Origin: Hyaloperonospora brassicae
Taxonomy: Eukaryota > Oomycota > Peronosporomycetes > Peronosporales > Peronosporaceae
NCBI GenBank assembly: GCA_947650285.1
Contig: CANTFL010001211.1
Span: 496,001-560,000, forward strand
Length of the DNA stretch: 64,000 nt
Direction: 5' to 3'
Below the pieces are notes generated by a model. That model did no database searches. It saw only the letters and a list, made by a program, of their open reading frames with translations, and was not told where the DNA came from. Positions 1-10,574 of the stretch are shown one piece after another; position 1 is the stretch's first letter, and each line of letters opens with the position of its first letter. The translations under genes and the position numbers were made by a program.

Positions 1-1845
1 GCATCGTGCCATTGCGGCAGAAAAGCGAAGGAAGCACTGCGACGCTTTACAATGGACAACGGAAGCTCGTGCCACTAGCACGCCGCTAGTATTGCCTGCA
101 GAGGCTTCCAAAGCCGGTAACCTTGCGTAAGAGGCGCTACGACGTGGCGAAGTGATGGGCGACATGGAAGATGCGCGCACCTGCACATGACAATGCGTAA
201 TGTGTCGCTGAGCGTTAGCAAACCCCCTGCTTGTGATGATTCGATGGAGACTTTTTTACGCCTGTATGCTGAATGCTGCTGTTGACCGTGGAAGATTGTG
301 TGCACAAGCATCTTGCACGAGATACGATGACCTGCCATTGAAGTCATGGCGAACCGATGGGTCGACAGGGACAGCGCGCGCATACTGACAGGACATTTTC
401 GACCCTCACGACTTCTCCTTGTTTGTTGTCGCTCGTCACTAGAAAGCTACGGAGAAGCGCTTGCATCTATAAGGTCCCCCATCTCGAAACCTGATCGGAT
501 GAGGACATTTTTGCGCTGGACGCAGTTCACCTGATACAGCACGGAATGTCTCATTGTCCGAGGGCGGGCGTTGGGGGGGTTCGCGTCTATTGCCATTTAG
601 GCAGAGTCGAACCTGCCAGATCGGGGTGGGCGGGTCCCCCGCGGCCCAAGGGTCGGGCGGCCCCGGCGGGCCCCGCCCGCCGCCGTATGCGGCGCCGGTG
701 TCAGAAATGGACGACACTTTGAGGTCGTAGAGCACGCCTCTGAACACGGCATGTTGCGCTCGGGGCGGAGCGATTGTGTTGGCGGTCAGTAGACAAGCTT
801 ATCCTGGAGGATAGTGGACAGCCTCCCATTCTCGGACGTTTGTCTGCATATGATTTTGGTCATGTAACTAAACGCAGTGTATGCAGCAGCAGACAATGCT
901 CTAGGATGATCGATATCGTGAGGTGCTGGACCAAGACTCCGCCACCGCTGGTCACCTGGTACTCGCGGGTATGTTGGAAGCACCGTCTTGCGTCATGGTG
1001 AAGCGGTATGGAAGAGCACATTGCAAACACATGACATCGGGTTCTCCTTTGTGATGGTGTGGCTGATGAGCTTTGCTTTGAGGGCCTGGTTGCCTACGTA
1101 TTGATATTCACACAACGTTGGGATACGTCGGGTCGCTTATGGGCAGGCCAGGTGGAATGTCGCTGAAGGAGATGGTGATGGGTTTGAATATGCAACGCAA
1201 CCGCGTGCCGTCTGTCGTAATAGAGTGTCAGCTGGATCGAGGTCCGTTCACGTTCTTGGAGTCTCAGCGGGTATGCGACGACGTCCCGGATACTTTTCTG
1301 CATGCACTGCGACGATCGGGACGGTCTTTGACGATAGATCTCATCCAGGAAATGCTTCCTCAGCTGTCGCTCTCGAGCTTGCATCGGTTGTTCGCCCGTG
1401 CTTTGCGCTTGCAGCGTGCGACTGGTTCGTGCGCAGATGAACTATTGCGCTCTAGGAGTGCCACGTGTGGTTGGTGTTGTCATACAGATCCTTTATAGTG
1501 ACCGTCATGCGCCTGCAGGCCGCTTTTCGCTGTAGCAGGTATTTCTAGATGCGTGTCACAAGATGATGGTAAAAGGCTTACGAATCCGAGCACCGATCTT
1601 CGTTACTGAAGCTGAAGATGGTGGTGTAAGGATCGTCATCATGCGCGCTGATGTCAGGTAAGCGTGCTACCAAATCTGTCGTCGACATCTCAATTGTTTG
1701 TAGTATTCATTAACTCACTCGGTTTCATGTATGGCTCGTTGCTGTGATGATGGGTGGCCAGCAAGACCAAGTGCACGGTGCTCGACGACTCGTTGACTCA
1801 GGCATGCGATATTCGTCCGTCCGTACGTACGTAAAGTGTTGCCGT
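1..1845. other. Left-edge non-coding stretch
   Basis: I see no gene here that I can defend. Open frames exist (for example plus strand 1118-1498, 126 codons, not ATG-started), but none has a recognisable motif. A very GC-rich patch of about 130 bases lies at about 560-700 and stands out from the surrounding sequence. This stretch would hold the 3' flank of the minus-strand transporter gene next to it. Confidence 0.5.
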
Positions 1846-3627
1846 TCATGCGGGAGGCGCACATGGCCCGATACTACTTTCGGTGCATGAGGAATAATCT
1901 TCGGGCTTGACAACAGGCATACGCGAATACTTCTCCCGAGCGATCGACTGGGAATTGGCGTCGGTTCTTCTGCCATTGCTGGTGCCTGTCGCCCGTTCAA
2001 GCGCTTGGCATGCCAGCTTTGCCCAGTCAGCCCGATATGCCAACCAGTAGACACTGAAGAGTCCGCTTGCACCAAAGCCAGTATGAAGTCCAAGCCAGAG
2101 GCCCGTGAGGCCCATATCAAGCGGAAAGGCGAGCAGCAGTCCTAATGGCACCGCCAGCAGTATGTAGCACACGAAATTGACGTTTGCTCCAAGTGCTTGC
2201 AAGCCGCAGCCACGGAAGATGCCCTGAGTCACGATTGCGATCGCCGCGAAGACCTGCAGTGGACTCATCACAAGCAGTAGGTCGGACGTGACGTTGACGA
2301 CTTCTTCGTCCCTCGTAAAGGCAAGAGGGAGCACGTCATGGAAAAGCGACATGGTCGCCGACGCCATCAAAGCGCACAAGGCGCCTAGCCCCAAGGCAAG
2401 TTTCGCCGCGTGTCGAGCCCGTGCTGGATCATTTGCGCCTAGGGCATTTCCAACTCGCACGGAAGCTGCCAGTGCAATTGCCATGTACCCCAACGCCCCG
2501 AGAAATCGAAGATTGAGGTAGTTGGAATCGGCACTGACGGTCGTACGGGCATGAAGGAGCATGCCGGACGAGAGTCCGACTGCTGCGAAGCTCCAGACTT
2601 CGTACACAAACATCGCCATGCCCGATACACCCAAGCGTGCGAATCCAGGCATCCGTCGAACAGCTTCAGCAAATTGCCAGCCTGGCCATTCGCGTTGATA
2701 GAGATCACTGCATTGCAAGTATGTGGCCAATGCCACCGCATTGCAAAGCATTGCTGCAGACGTGGCCAAAGCTAAGCCGGAGAGCCCAAGTGTTGTCCGG
2801 AACATGAGAACATACAGCAGGATGGCCTGCACAACGCCAGTAGCGATCCCGATGACCACGAGGGGTTTCATCCGACTCTGTCCCTGCAAGATCTTGCCCA
2901 TCAGCGTGCTCGCAGCAGCAAAGGGCATACCAGGCAGGGTCAGCAGCACCAACTTGTAGGCCAGTTCAGCAAGTTCCCGTTGTTGTCCCGCGAACTCGAG
3001 GAGCTCGACACAATAGACACTGGCAAGGACAATGGGTGGAAAGCCAAGGCAAAAGACGAGCATGCCCGTCTGAAACAAGAGACCGAGGTCCTGGAGTTGA
3101 CCGGCACCGTACGCTTGCGCGCAAAGTGTGTCCATTGCTGCACTCATGGCAGCAATGAGGCTCGCGCTTGTGAGCATCGTGAACGTGACGGCGAGACTGC
3201 GAGCAGCGATGAACGCGCTGCTATCGACAGCACTGAGGTGACCCGTGAGCACGCCACCGAAGAAGTCCGGGGCAAAGTCGACAATGGCAAACAGCAGGAT
3301 CTGGAGCGACAGATGCAGGACGGCGTGGCACTCGCTCGATTGGTTTCGCAGGGGCATCTCCGGGTGTTGTTCACATGGTGTCAAGGTCGTTTCGTGCTCT
3401 GCTGTCCCCAGAACCGGGTCGTGAGGCGTCCGTGCGGCTTGTTTTTGGAGGTGCAATGGCGTGCACTCGGTCGCGTCGGCTGACTTGGGCGACTCGAGCG
3501 TTGCAGCAAGTTTTTTCAGCAGGCCGGTGCACAGCGTTTTGGTGGCCTCGACCGTCATCGTGAGGTGAGCGGATGCCGCCGAGACGGTGTTGACCCCATT
3601 CGTAGTGCTTTGCTTCACGGTGAACAT
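1846..3627 (-). CDS. MATE-family multidrug/toxin efflux transporter
   Basis: A single-exon gene of 593 residues starting at an ATG at 3627. The family (multidrug and toxic compound extrusion) exports organic cations or metabolites in exchange for H+ or Na+ using about 12 membrane helices. The first ~105 residues are hydrophilic and probably cytosolic. The hydrophobic core runs from about 106 to 540. Family landmarks are visible: AMDTLCAQAYGAG at about 164-176, the site of the eukaryotic MATE xxDTLCGQAYGA motif; RVGNALGAND at 391-400 at the start of the second half; and FRGCGLQALGA at 471-481. GLSGLALATS and GLTGLWLGL match the paired helix ends of the two pseudo-symmetric halves. A polar tail of about 50 residues follows. 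Length is slightly above the usual 450-550 because of both tails. Substrate and membrane (plasma or vacuolar) cannot be told. The reading frame is intact. Confidence 0.93.
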   Translation of the reverse strand: MFTVKQSTTNGVNTVSAASAHLTMTVEATKTLCTGLLKKLAATLESPKSADATECTPLHLQKQAARTPHDPVLGTAEHETTLTPCEQHPEMPLRNQSSECHAVLHLSLQILLFAIVDFAPDFFGGVLTGHLSAVDSSAFIAARSLAVTFTMLTSASLIAAMSAAMDTLCAQAYGAGQLQDLGLLFQTGMLVFCLGFPPIVLASVYCVELLEFAGQQRELAELAYKLVLLTLPGMPFAAASTLMGKILQGQSRMKPLVVIGIATGVVQAILLYVLMFRTTLGLSGLALATSAAMLCNAVALATYLQCSDLYQREWPGWQFAEAVRRMPGFARLGVSGMAMFVYEVWSFAAVGLSSGMLLHARTTVSADSNYLNLRFLGALGYMAIALAASVRVGNALGANDPARARHAAKLALGLGALCALMASATMSLFHDVLPLAFTRDEEVVNVTSDLLLVMSPLQVFAAIAIVTQGIFRGCGLQALGANVNFVCYILLAVPLGLLLAFPLDMGLTGLWLGLHTGFGASGLFSVYWLAYRADWAKLACQALERATGTSNGRRTDANSQSIAREKYSRMPVVKPEDYSSCTESSIGPCAPPA

Positions 3628-6600
3628 GGGTCTACCTCTCCAGTTCGCAAGTGGTTGTCGACAAAGGGAGGGGCTGGGTGGCTCCCCTGACTCGTGGAGA
3701 GCGATATCCTTCTCAGCCGAAGAGGCCGATCGATTTGCTTTCGATCGCAGCGAGTCGTGGAAGGCGTGGGACGGCCAGAGACATGATTACGCGTTGCGTC
3801 AGGCACCTGCTAATGTATTTCAGGTTATCGGAGACTTGCGTCGGGACAGGTGGCGTTGACGGAACACACGAAAGGGGCTATGATGACCGCATCACGGAGC
3901 TCTCGATCCGTCATGGATTGGTCGTGCGACATTGCATTGCTGGCGACGGACCAACGATTTCAAGTGGCTTTTTCGCCGCACAGACACACGTTGCGAATTT
4001 GACGTTTGGTTGCTCGCTTTCCAGCTCGTTTGATCAGGCCGTAGTGGCACGTGGCACCTGTAGACTGGATCTTCTAGGCGAGGAATGTTTAGTGTATCCG
4101 AACAACAAGTGTATCCTCTCGACCGAAAGAGTTTCACACGATCGGGGAAGACACATCATCCCACGTCCATCTCTCTCTCTGGAGAGTATCAGGTTCGCAC
4201 GGATAGCTTTAATGCAAGCCCTTCGAGCAGCTGCTGTAAGCCCATGATAAGGTCTGGTCTTGAATCGTGGTAACACGGACGGATGCAGTTGCAGCCAGTC
4301 AACTTTAGGCGCCTCAAAAGGGTTGCGAAGGTTTGAGAAGGACAGAGCGGTCGGTACCACGACAACGAAAACGATGATATCGTTGCGGGACGTGGTAACT
4401 GCTGACGTTAGTACGGATCGAAGAGACGTTTACTAGCGCACGTAGAGGCAGGCGGAAGGATCGAGATTGGATGTGAGCCAGCGATCCAAGATCGGGCTTC
4501 AGTAGACAGGGACAGCCCGCTGGTCTAACTGCTGCGAGAGCAACGCCAGAGGCGTAGGGGATCCAGTTTTATTCACAACTGCGCCAATGGACGCAACCGG
4601 CCAAGTGAGACCGAGAAGCGCGTTTGGCGAATATGGATACTGCAGTTGCTAACGCACAGAGTTAGGACAGGAACTTGATGGCGTAACCACAAAGCGCTAC
4701 GTGCGTTGATCGTCTCTTCTACTAGCGATCTGATGAGTCCTGAAGACGAGACAAGGGGCACAGCAGTAGCAATGCAACAGGTCCGTTGTCACCGCTGGTC
4801 GATGCTGAGACATCGACCAAGTCCATGGGAAGAAACGTGCTTTGAAACATGTTTCTTCCCACGGACTTACTACGCTACGCTCCTATCTCAAATGTAGAAG
4901 ACGCCTCAGGCTTCTTGCGACAATGCTGGCGTCGACAAGCGCCTGCAGACGCAGCGACGCCTTTGTTTGTGTGCAGGAACGCAAGTTCAGTATTGCCGCA
5001 AACTTGGTCGCGCTTCAGTACGAACAAGAGCTGGTCGGCACTCCCAGCAACGTCACTTCCTCTTCGTGTATACGAAAAAGCTGCTGGAGTTTGCTCGTGG
5101 CTGTCACTCCCTTGCTCCTGAGCCGTGTCTGAACCAGCGCTTGACAACACATGTGCGCACAAAATGCTCCTTCTCCTCACTCTCGATGCTCCTGCCATTG
5201 TCTGCTTGCCCTGCAATATCTTCGAGCTCAAAGGAGCATTCTGCTGTAGAGCCACACCCGAGTTCGTCCGAGTAACGTCCATGCGCCTCAGCGAAGGAGT
5301 CGTCGTCATGGTCACTACAACCTGCAGCTGTACTCATTGTACCTAACGGACGTGAGCACGTTGACGACCACACTGGCGCCATTTCCAAAACCAGTCATCG
5401 CCCACGATATCAGTATCTACTTCGTGGCCACATAGCATCGCAAACACTTTGCATTCGATTCGCATTCCCGTCAGCATGAAGGTGGCCGTCGAGTTGGTCC
5501 GTGGCCCGACCACTGCATCGTGGTCGGTTCGCAATCTGAGGTGGAGCGGCTATTGCTGTTCCACCACATTCTAGCGATCCATGTCCGTCTGTCGTCGTAA
5601 AGCCGACTTGAACGTATGAACTATGATGTCAATGGACGAAGAGGTGCCCGAAGATTTTGTGTATCGGATGCCACTTGGCAACGCAGCATCGTGTATGCTC
5701 CCAACTTCTTGGGTCGCATTTCGCTCAATCGTCGACGCACGAACGCGCCGGAGCTGGCAGAGCTCACTACGTCTCCTCAATTCATCATACAGACGCAACA
5801 CGTGCTGCAAATTTGCTGCATGTGTGCATATCTATTGGACAGCAAGAGATGCGTTTCTCGCATGTAGGCCTTCCACGCTGGAACTAGTGACATACTTGAA
5901 AGCGCAAGACCTGCAGGGACAGAGTCGACACTTGTCCGACTTGTGACGCTATATAGCACCAGAAGCAAAGCACGACACGCGCGTGATGGCGAATGTATCG
6001 TGCATTGCTACTTCATTTACACTTATTTACCAGCATGACAACGAGCGCACTTTGTCACGAGAACGAGCAGCAACGTGTGATTAAAACCGAGGCGGCTGAC
6101 CGACCGACTTTTGTTTTATTCATTACCACAGAACCACACTGTTGACGTTCCTGCTCGAACGTCCAACACCTTGCCGCACTTCTTGACCGCGACACGTGAC
6201 TACCAGATGGGGGTGTCATTGGGCAGCCTGCCGTGCATTGCAACGTAGATGTCAAGTGAACGTCGTGTGTGGTTCTCAAGACGCGATAACGCACGTTTTT
6301 GCAGCTCATGGCTACCTTTTCTTTCCAGCAGAAAATGCGTCAAACCTGTTCAAAACCTGCGAACCCTCCAGCAACTCAAGCACTTCTCGAGCGATTACGG
6401 CAGTTTGCTGGAAGAAGCTGAGAGAACGGGTCAAATCACAGCGATGGAGACGCGACTTTCCCGAATTCGTCACATTTGCGGTCGTCTCTTGCTCCTGATT
6501 GGCTGCCAATCTTAACCCCATCTCGTCTCGCCTCTCCCCCACTATTTAGTGTAAGCGTGGTGTAGCGTGTCCGAAAACAACGCCAAAAGAGACGCGTCTG

Positions 6601-6674
6601 TCGTCATCACCACCCAACGGCATCAGTAGTAATCACAACGAGTACCTACTACTCAGTATACTACTACTACTACC
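3628..6674. other. Intergenic stretch, mostly unassigned
   Basis: There is no recognisable gene between the transporter and the carrier gene. Several open frames look mildly protein-like: minus strand 5104-5388 (94 codons, acidic) and plus strand 5623-5946 (107 codons). They have no family motif, splice partner or conserved pattern I can name, so I leave them unannotated. The stretch contains one long hairpin at 4819-4868. Confidence 0.5.
4819..4868. repeat. Long hairpin, 21-bp arms
   Basis: Inverted repeat with arms 4819-4839 and 4848-4868, two mismatches in 21, and an 8-base loop (4840-4847). It lies in non-coding sequence. No transposon body or target duplication is seen next to it. Confidence 0.85.
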
Positions 6675-6754
6675 CCAGTACTATTTCGCCTCCGCCAGTA
6701 CTATTACGCCTCCGCCAGTACTATTACTCCTTCGCCAACACTACTACGACTGCT
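6675..6754. repeat. 20-bp tandem repeat, about four units
   Basis: Units at 6675, 6695, 6715 and 6735 share the core CCAGTACTATT and a following CGCCTCCG-type segment. The fourth unit has diverged. A short run of TAC/ACT triplets precedes it (about 6640-6675). It ends about 50 bases before the carrier gene's ATG, so it lies in the promoter or 5' untranslated region. Confidence 0.85.
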
Positions 6755-6807
6755 ACGCGCACAGCTACTGCTGCTACCTCATCGCTCGTCGCTCACTCCA
6801 CCGCGCA

Positions 6808-8669
6808 ATGGCCGCGCTGGATGAGGACTGGGAAGAGTGGACGCCAGAAAAAGGCTCGTTTGTCCACCACATGGTCGCAGGCTCCGCAGCTGGCGTCGCG
6901 GAGCACGTGTCGATCTTCCCGATTGATACCGTCAAAGTACGCGCCCATGGCTTGAATGTGTCTGAAGTAGCAGCAACAGCACCCGCGGTTATTGGCTTGT
7001 TGAGTACGGTGATTGTGCGATTTGGCGTCTGCTAATTGGTATATTGTGCAATTGTTATATTGTGCAACGGGTATTGTGATTGCTACGCAGACGCACATGC
7101 AGTGCCAGCGCTGCACTGCGATCGGTCAACCGCTCGTGCTGACCGCCACGCAGACGGCGCGCCAGCTCGTGGCCGAAGAAGGGCCGCTCCGGCTCTTTCG
7201 GGGCGTCAGCACAATGCTGGGCGCGAGTTTGCCGGCCCATGCCGTGTACTTTTCCGTGTTTGAAGCAGCAAAGAAGGCGCTGAATGCCGACACTAACACG
7301 TTGACGCCCATGGCGTCGGGTTTGGCCGGTGTGGTTGCGACAGTGTGTCACGACTCGATCATGACGCCGATGGATGTACGTTGTCCCCATGTCGGGTTTC
7401 CTGCGGGTGTTGATCTCTTTTGCTCTGTTGATACTGATGGTACTTGTTCTCTGTGCCTGTTGGAACTGTCTGTCATGCTGTGTGATGCCGTGTTTTTTCT
7501 TGCGTGTGACGGTTCTATTGGTCAGGTCGTCAAGCAGCGTCTGCAGTTAGGATACTACCGAGGGGTTGCAGATTGTTTTCAGACGGTGAGGAACGTGAAT
7601 GACGTCGTGATACTTGAGGTAGTTGCAGAGTTGCTGAGCTTTTTCTTACGCTCGAATCACGTGCACGGCAATGCATTGCAACGAGCAGGTCATGAAGCAC
7701 GAAGGCTTGCGTGCGTTGTATATTAGCTTCCCCACGACACTGTTGATGAATCTACCATACAGGTACATCCTCGTGGTTCGATGGTGGCAGTTTGCTGCAG
7801 TTTTGATTGCACGGATGAGCTGCTGAAATGGAGACGTGTATGTTCTGGCTCATACTAGCATGATCATGGTGTCGGCAAACGAGACGTTCAAGAAGATTCT
7901 GAACCCGTCAGGAGAGATGAACGTCTCGGCATACATCGCATCTGGCGCTGCGGCTGGAGCACTGGTATGGATTTCAGTACGCGTAATCGAATGCAGTAAT
8001 TGTGCCGCACGAGCTCTGACACTTAGCCATGTTTATTGCCATGTTGTTGCTTGCTGTCCGTCCTAGGCTGGAGGGTTGACGAATCCACTGGATGTGGCCA
8101 AGACCCGGTTGCAGACCCAGTCGATGATGGCCACTGAAGAAGCTTCGGTAGGAAATCGCATCACACGCATGAAATCGACTTTGGTATTGCCTCGCTTCTC
8201 GAGACCAGAGCTTCAGGTTCTTGTGCATCCCGCTTGGGGCTCCTCTTGCTTACATTCCTGCTGTATGTTCGCTTTTAAATTCACAGTGTCCATCTCGTGC
8301 CCATTGTGCGCAGCTCCAGACACGCAGCGTATCGATCACTGCTCCTTCTTCGTGCTCCGCTAGCAGTCGCTCAGGGGTACGTGGACGGACTTGCGTCGCG
8401 ACAAAACAGTATTGGAACGATGCACTGACTTCTTCGGCATATGTGCGCTGGCGTGTTTACAGACACATCAAGCAGGACCAGTGTTGCGTCGTCAGTATGG
8501 CGGTCTCGTGGACACTCTCCTTCAGATTAGGGCGCAGGAAGGCTTTGCAGGCTTCTTTCGGGGCGTATACCCGCGGCTTCTAGTGCATGCACCTTCCGTG
8601 GCAGTGTCGTGGACAACTTTTGAAGTGTTAAAAAAGACTCTCGATCGGATGGGCGCTGACGACAATTAG
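6808..8669 (+). CDS. Mitoferrin-like mitochondrial iron carrier (SLC25 family)
   Basis: My model has seven exons: 6808-6936, 7091-7375, 7526-7585, 7689-7762, 7859-7964, 8067-8147 and 8496-8669. All introns are GT-AG, all phases agree, and the product is 302 residues, the normal carrier length. The protein has the three tandem ~100-residue repeats of inner-membrane carriers, each with a Px[DE]xx[KR] signature: PIDTVK at 38-43, PMDVVK at 136-141 and PLDVAK at 225-230. The MNLPY segment at 178-182 and the VVKQRLQ/TRLQTQ context fit the mitoferrin/Mrs3-Mrs4 branch, which moves ferrous iron into the matrix. That assignment to iron is by family resemblance and could be wrong for a related carrier. 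The last intron (348 bases) is longest and its acceptor at 8495 is the least certain junction. No lesion is seen. Confidence 0.9.
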
Positions 8670-10574
8670 CGCCAATCTTCCGTCCATATGAATCCCCTGC
8701 TGCTGTCGCAAGAGTTATACGCTGCACCGCGTCGAGGAGGTAGACTCGACTGGAAAGGCATGAGGAGAACCACATTGATCGTGCAACGAGCCGCTGGGCA
8801 TGTGAGCAAAAGGAAAATAGAGAGAGTTACACTGGAGCGAAGTCGTCGAGTCGTCTATTGTTGCAGGAAATAGGTGAGAGCAACGCTTCGCCACCCGCCG
8901 ATTCGAACCTTCCTCTCACTCACGCTGCAGTCTTCCTGGTACGTCAAGCCCGGGTGAGGAAGACCTTTGTTTGCTGCTTGTTCTTCTATCAGGCGCAGTT
9001 GTCTGCGGTCCCATGTGTGTCGCAGAGCGGCTGGTCAAATGTTCACGAGTTCAAGCCATGCTGGCTGTAATGGGGACGCAGCCTTGTACGAAATCAACTT
9101 GAATGCCATGTTCGTCGTCGGGTGGTGATCAAAAGGGTCGTTCGTGATGCTTCTGTTAGTTCCACCTGCTTCACGAGTCAAACGGCTGAGTTAGTATCGA
9201 TGCATCCGTTTCCACCACCCAACGAGACACGCCCGTTGTGGATCGGTCTCTGCAGCTTTACTCGACCGAGTTCCCACGGCAATAGCTGTGCCTCAATCTC
9301 CAGCCACAGTGAAGGCTCCCGGCCCTGCTGTCGAGATGTCCGACGTTGCAGACGAACTGTAAGCAGTTGAAAAGACCAACAGCTAGAAACAGCTTACTCG
9401 ACCACTGTACGATTCTTTTTGGTCCGTGAAATGCGAGAAGAAAGTGACGTGTCACGATAAGCTTGTTGATCCAGGTACTCGTGCAGTCGGACTAGGAGGT
9501 CCAGCAATGCGTGCGTCAGCTGTGGAATTTCGCACGGCTGGAGCAGCAATGACCACACTGTCAAGCTGAGCTCGAATCTTGTTTTCCAATGCTCGACAGT
9601 AGTCTTTGTCCGATCTACCATGCAAGTCGACCGAAAAGTCTGCGTGGTGTTCGCCCGGATCTTGGTGCCAAGTCTTTCAACAGCAGCATGGACTCGACAG
9701 GCAAAGCACGAGGAATGGCGGGCGTGCCGAAAACCTTTCGGCGTTTTGGGGCCACGATCGACGATCAGTCGGATTCACGACAACGAGGGTACCCCAACTG
9801 TTTGGTAATTTAGCTTCGAAACCCTTGTAGATAAACAACGCATCCATCATCTGTGCATGCTTGGCTGTATATTTATACAAAGCCAAGCATGCACAGATGA
9901 TGTCTCGCCAGCTCTGGATTGAACAAATTGCGTTGCCACTCGCAGGGGCGGATCCGAGCGACACTGCGTCACCACTCTTGTTATGTGCCTCATCCCGCTG
10001 GCTTCAAATCCAGCTAGCCTCACAACTCCACAAGTGCCAACTTGAGCGTAGATCAGGCTTCGAGCATGAGCCACTTCGCAGCACTAGTCTTCCGTGAACG
10101 AACAGTGCCGGCATCTGCTTCCACTTGCCACTTGTCTAGACTCCTAACACATCGTTTCGCAATCAGAACTATGGCCACGGGCTCAGACGTTCGGTGAGCG
10201 ACTTCTGCACGCAGCTCACGAGCTCAAACCAAAGACGTGACACAACCACTGTTGCTTGCCAGCAGAAGCACCGCGCGCGGGCCGCAGTTGTGCACTTCGT
10301 CCAAATGCGGACGCTCACGGACATCAAAGGATGCACTTAGCGACGTCCAAATTCACACCAGTCTCGAACAGAGGCGAAATTGACTTGCTGCTTCTTGGTG
10401 TCTCCGAAAGAAGTCCGCTATATCATGCACGAATGAGTGGCTTCGGCAACAACAACGCACGTTGGGCCAGTTGTCGACACCGGACTCAGTCTGCATGTCT
10501 TCGAATACAAGTGGGATAGAGACTATCAACACAATGATGCAAATGAAGAAGTTGACGGCTCGGTCGTAGTTCCT
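8670..10574. other. Intergenic stretch between convergent genes
   Basis: The carrier gene ends at its left and the RING gene ends at its right. An ATG-started minus-strand frame at 9394-9621 (75 codons, leucine-rich) looks somewhat protein-like, but a competing frame over the same bases looks equally open and I recognise neither. A long perfect hairpin lies at 9845-9902. Confidence 0.45.
9845..9902. repeat. Perfect hairpin, 22-bp arms
   Basis: Arms 9845-9866 and 9881-9902 are perfectly complementary over 22 bases. The 14-base spacer is itself mostly self-complementary (GTATA...TATAC), so the fold could extend almost to the tip. It lies in non-coding DNA between two convergent genes. Confidence 0.92.
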
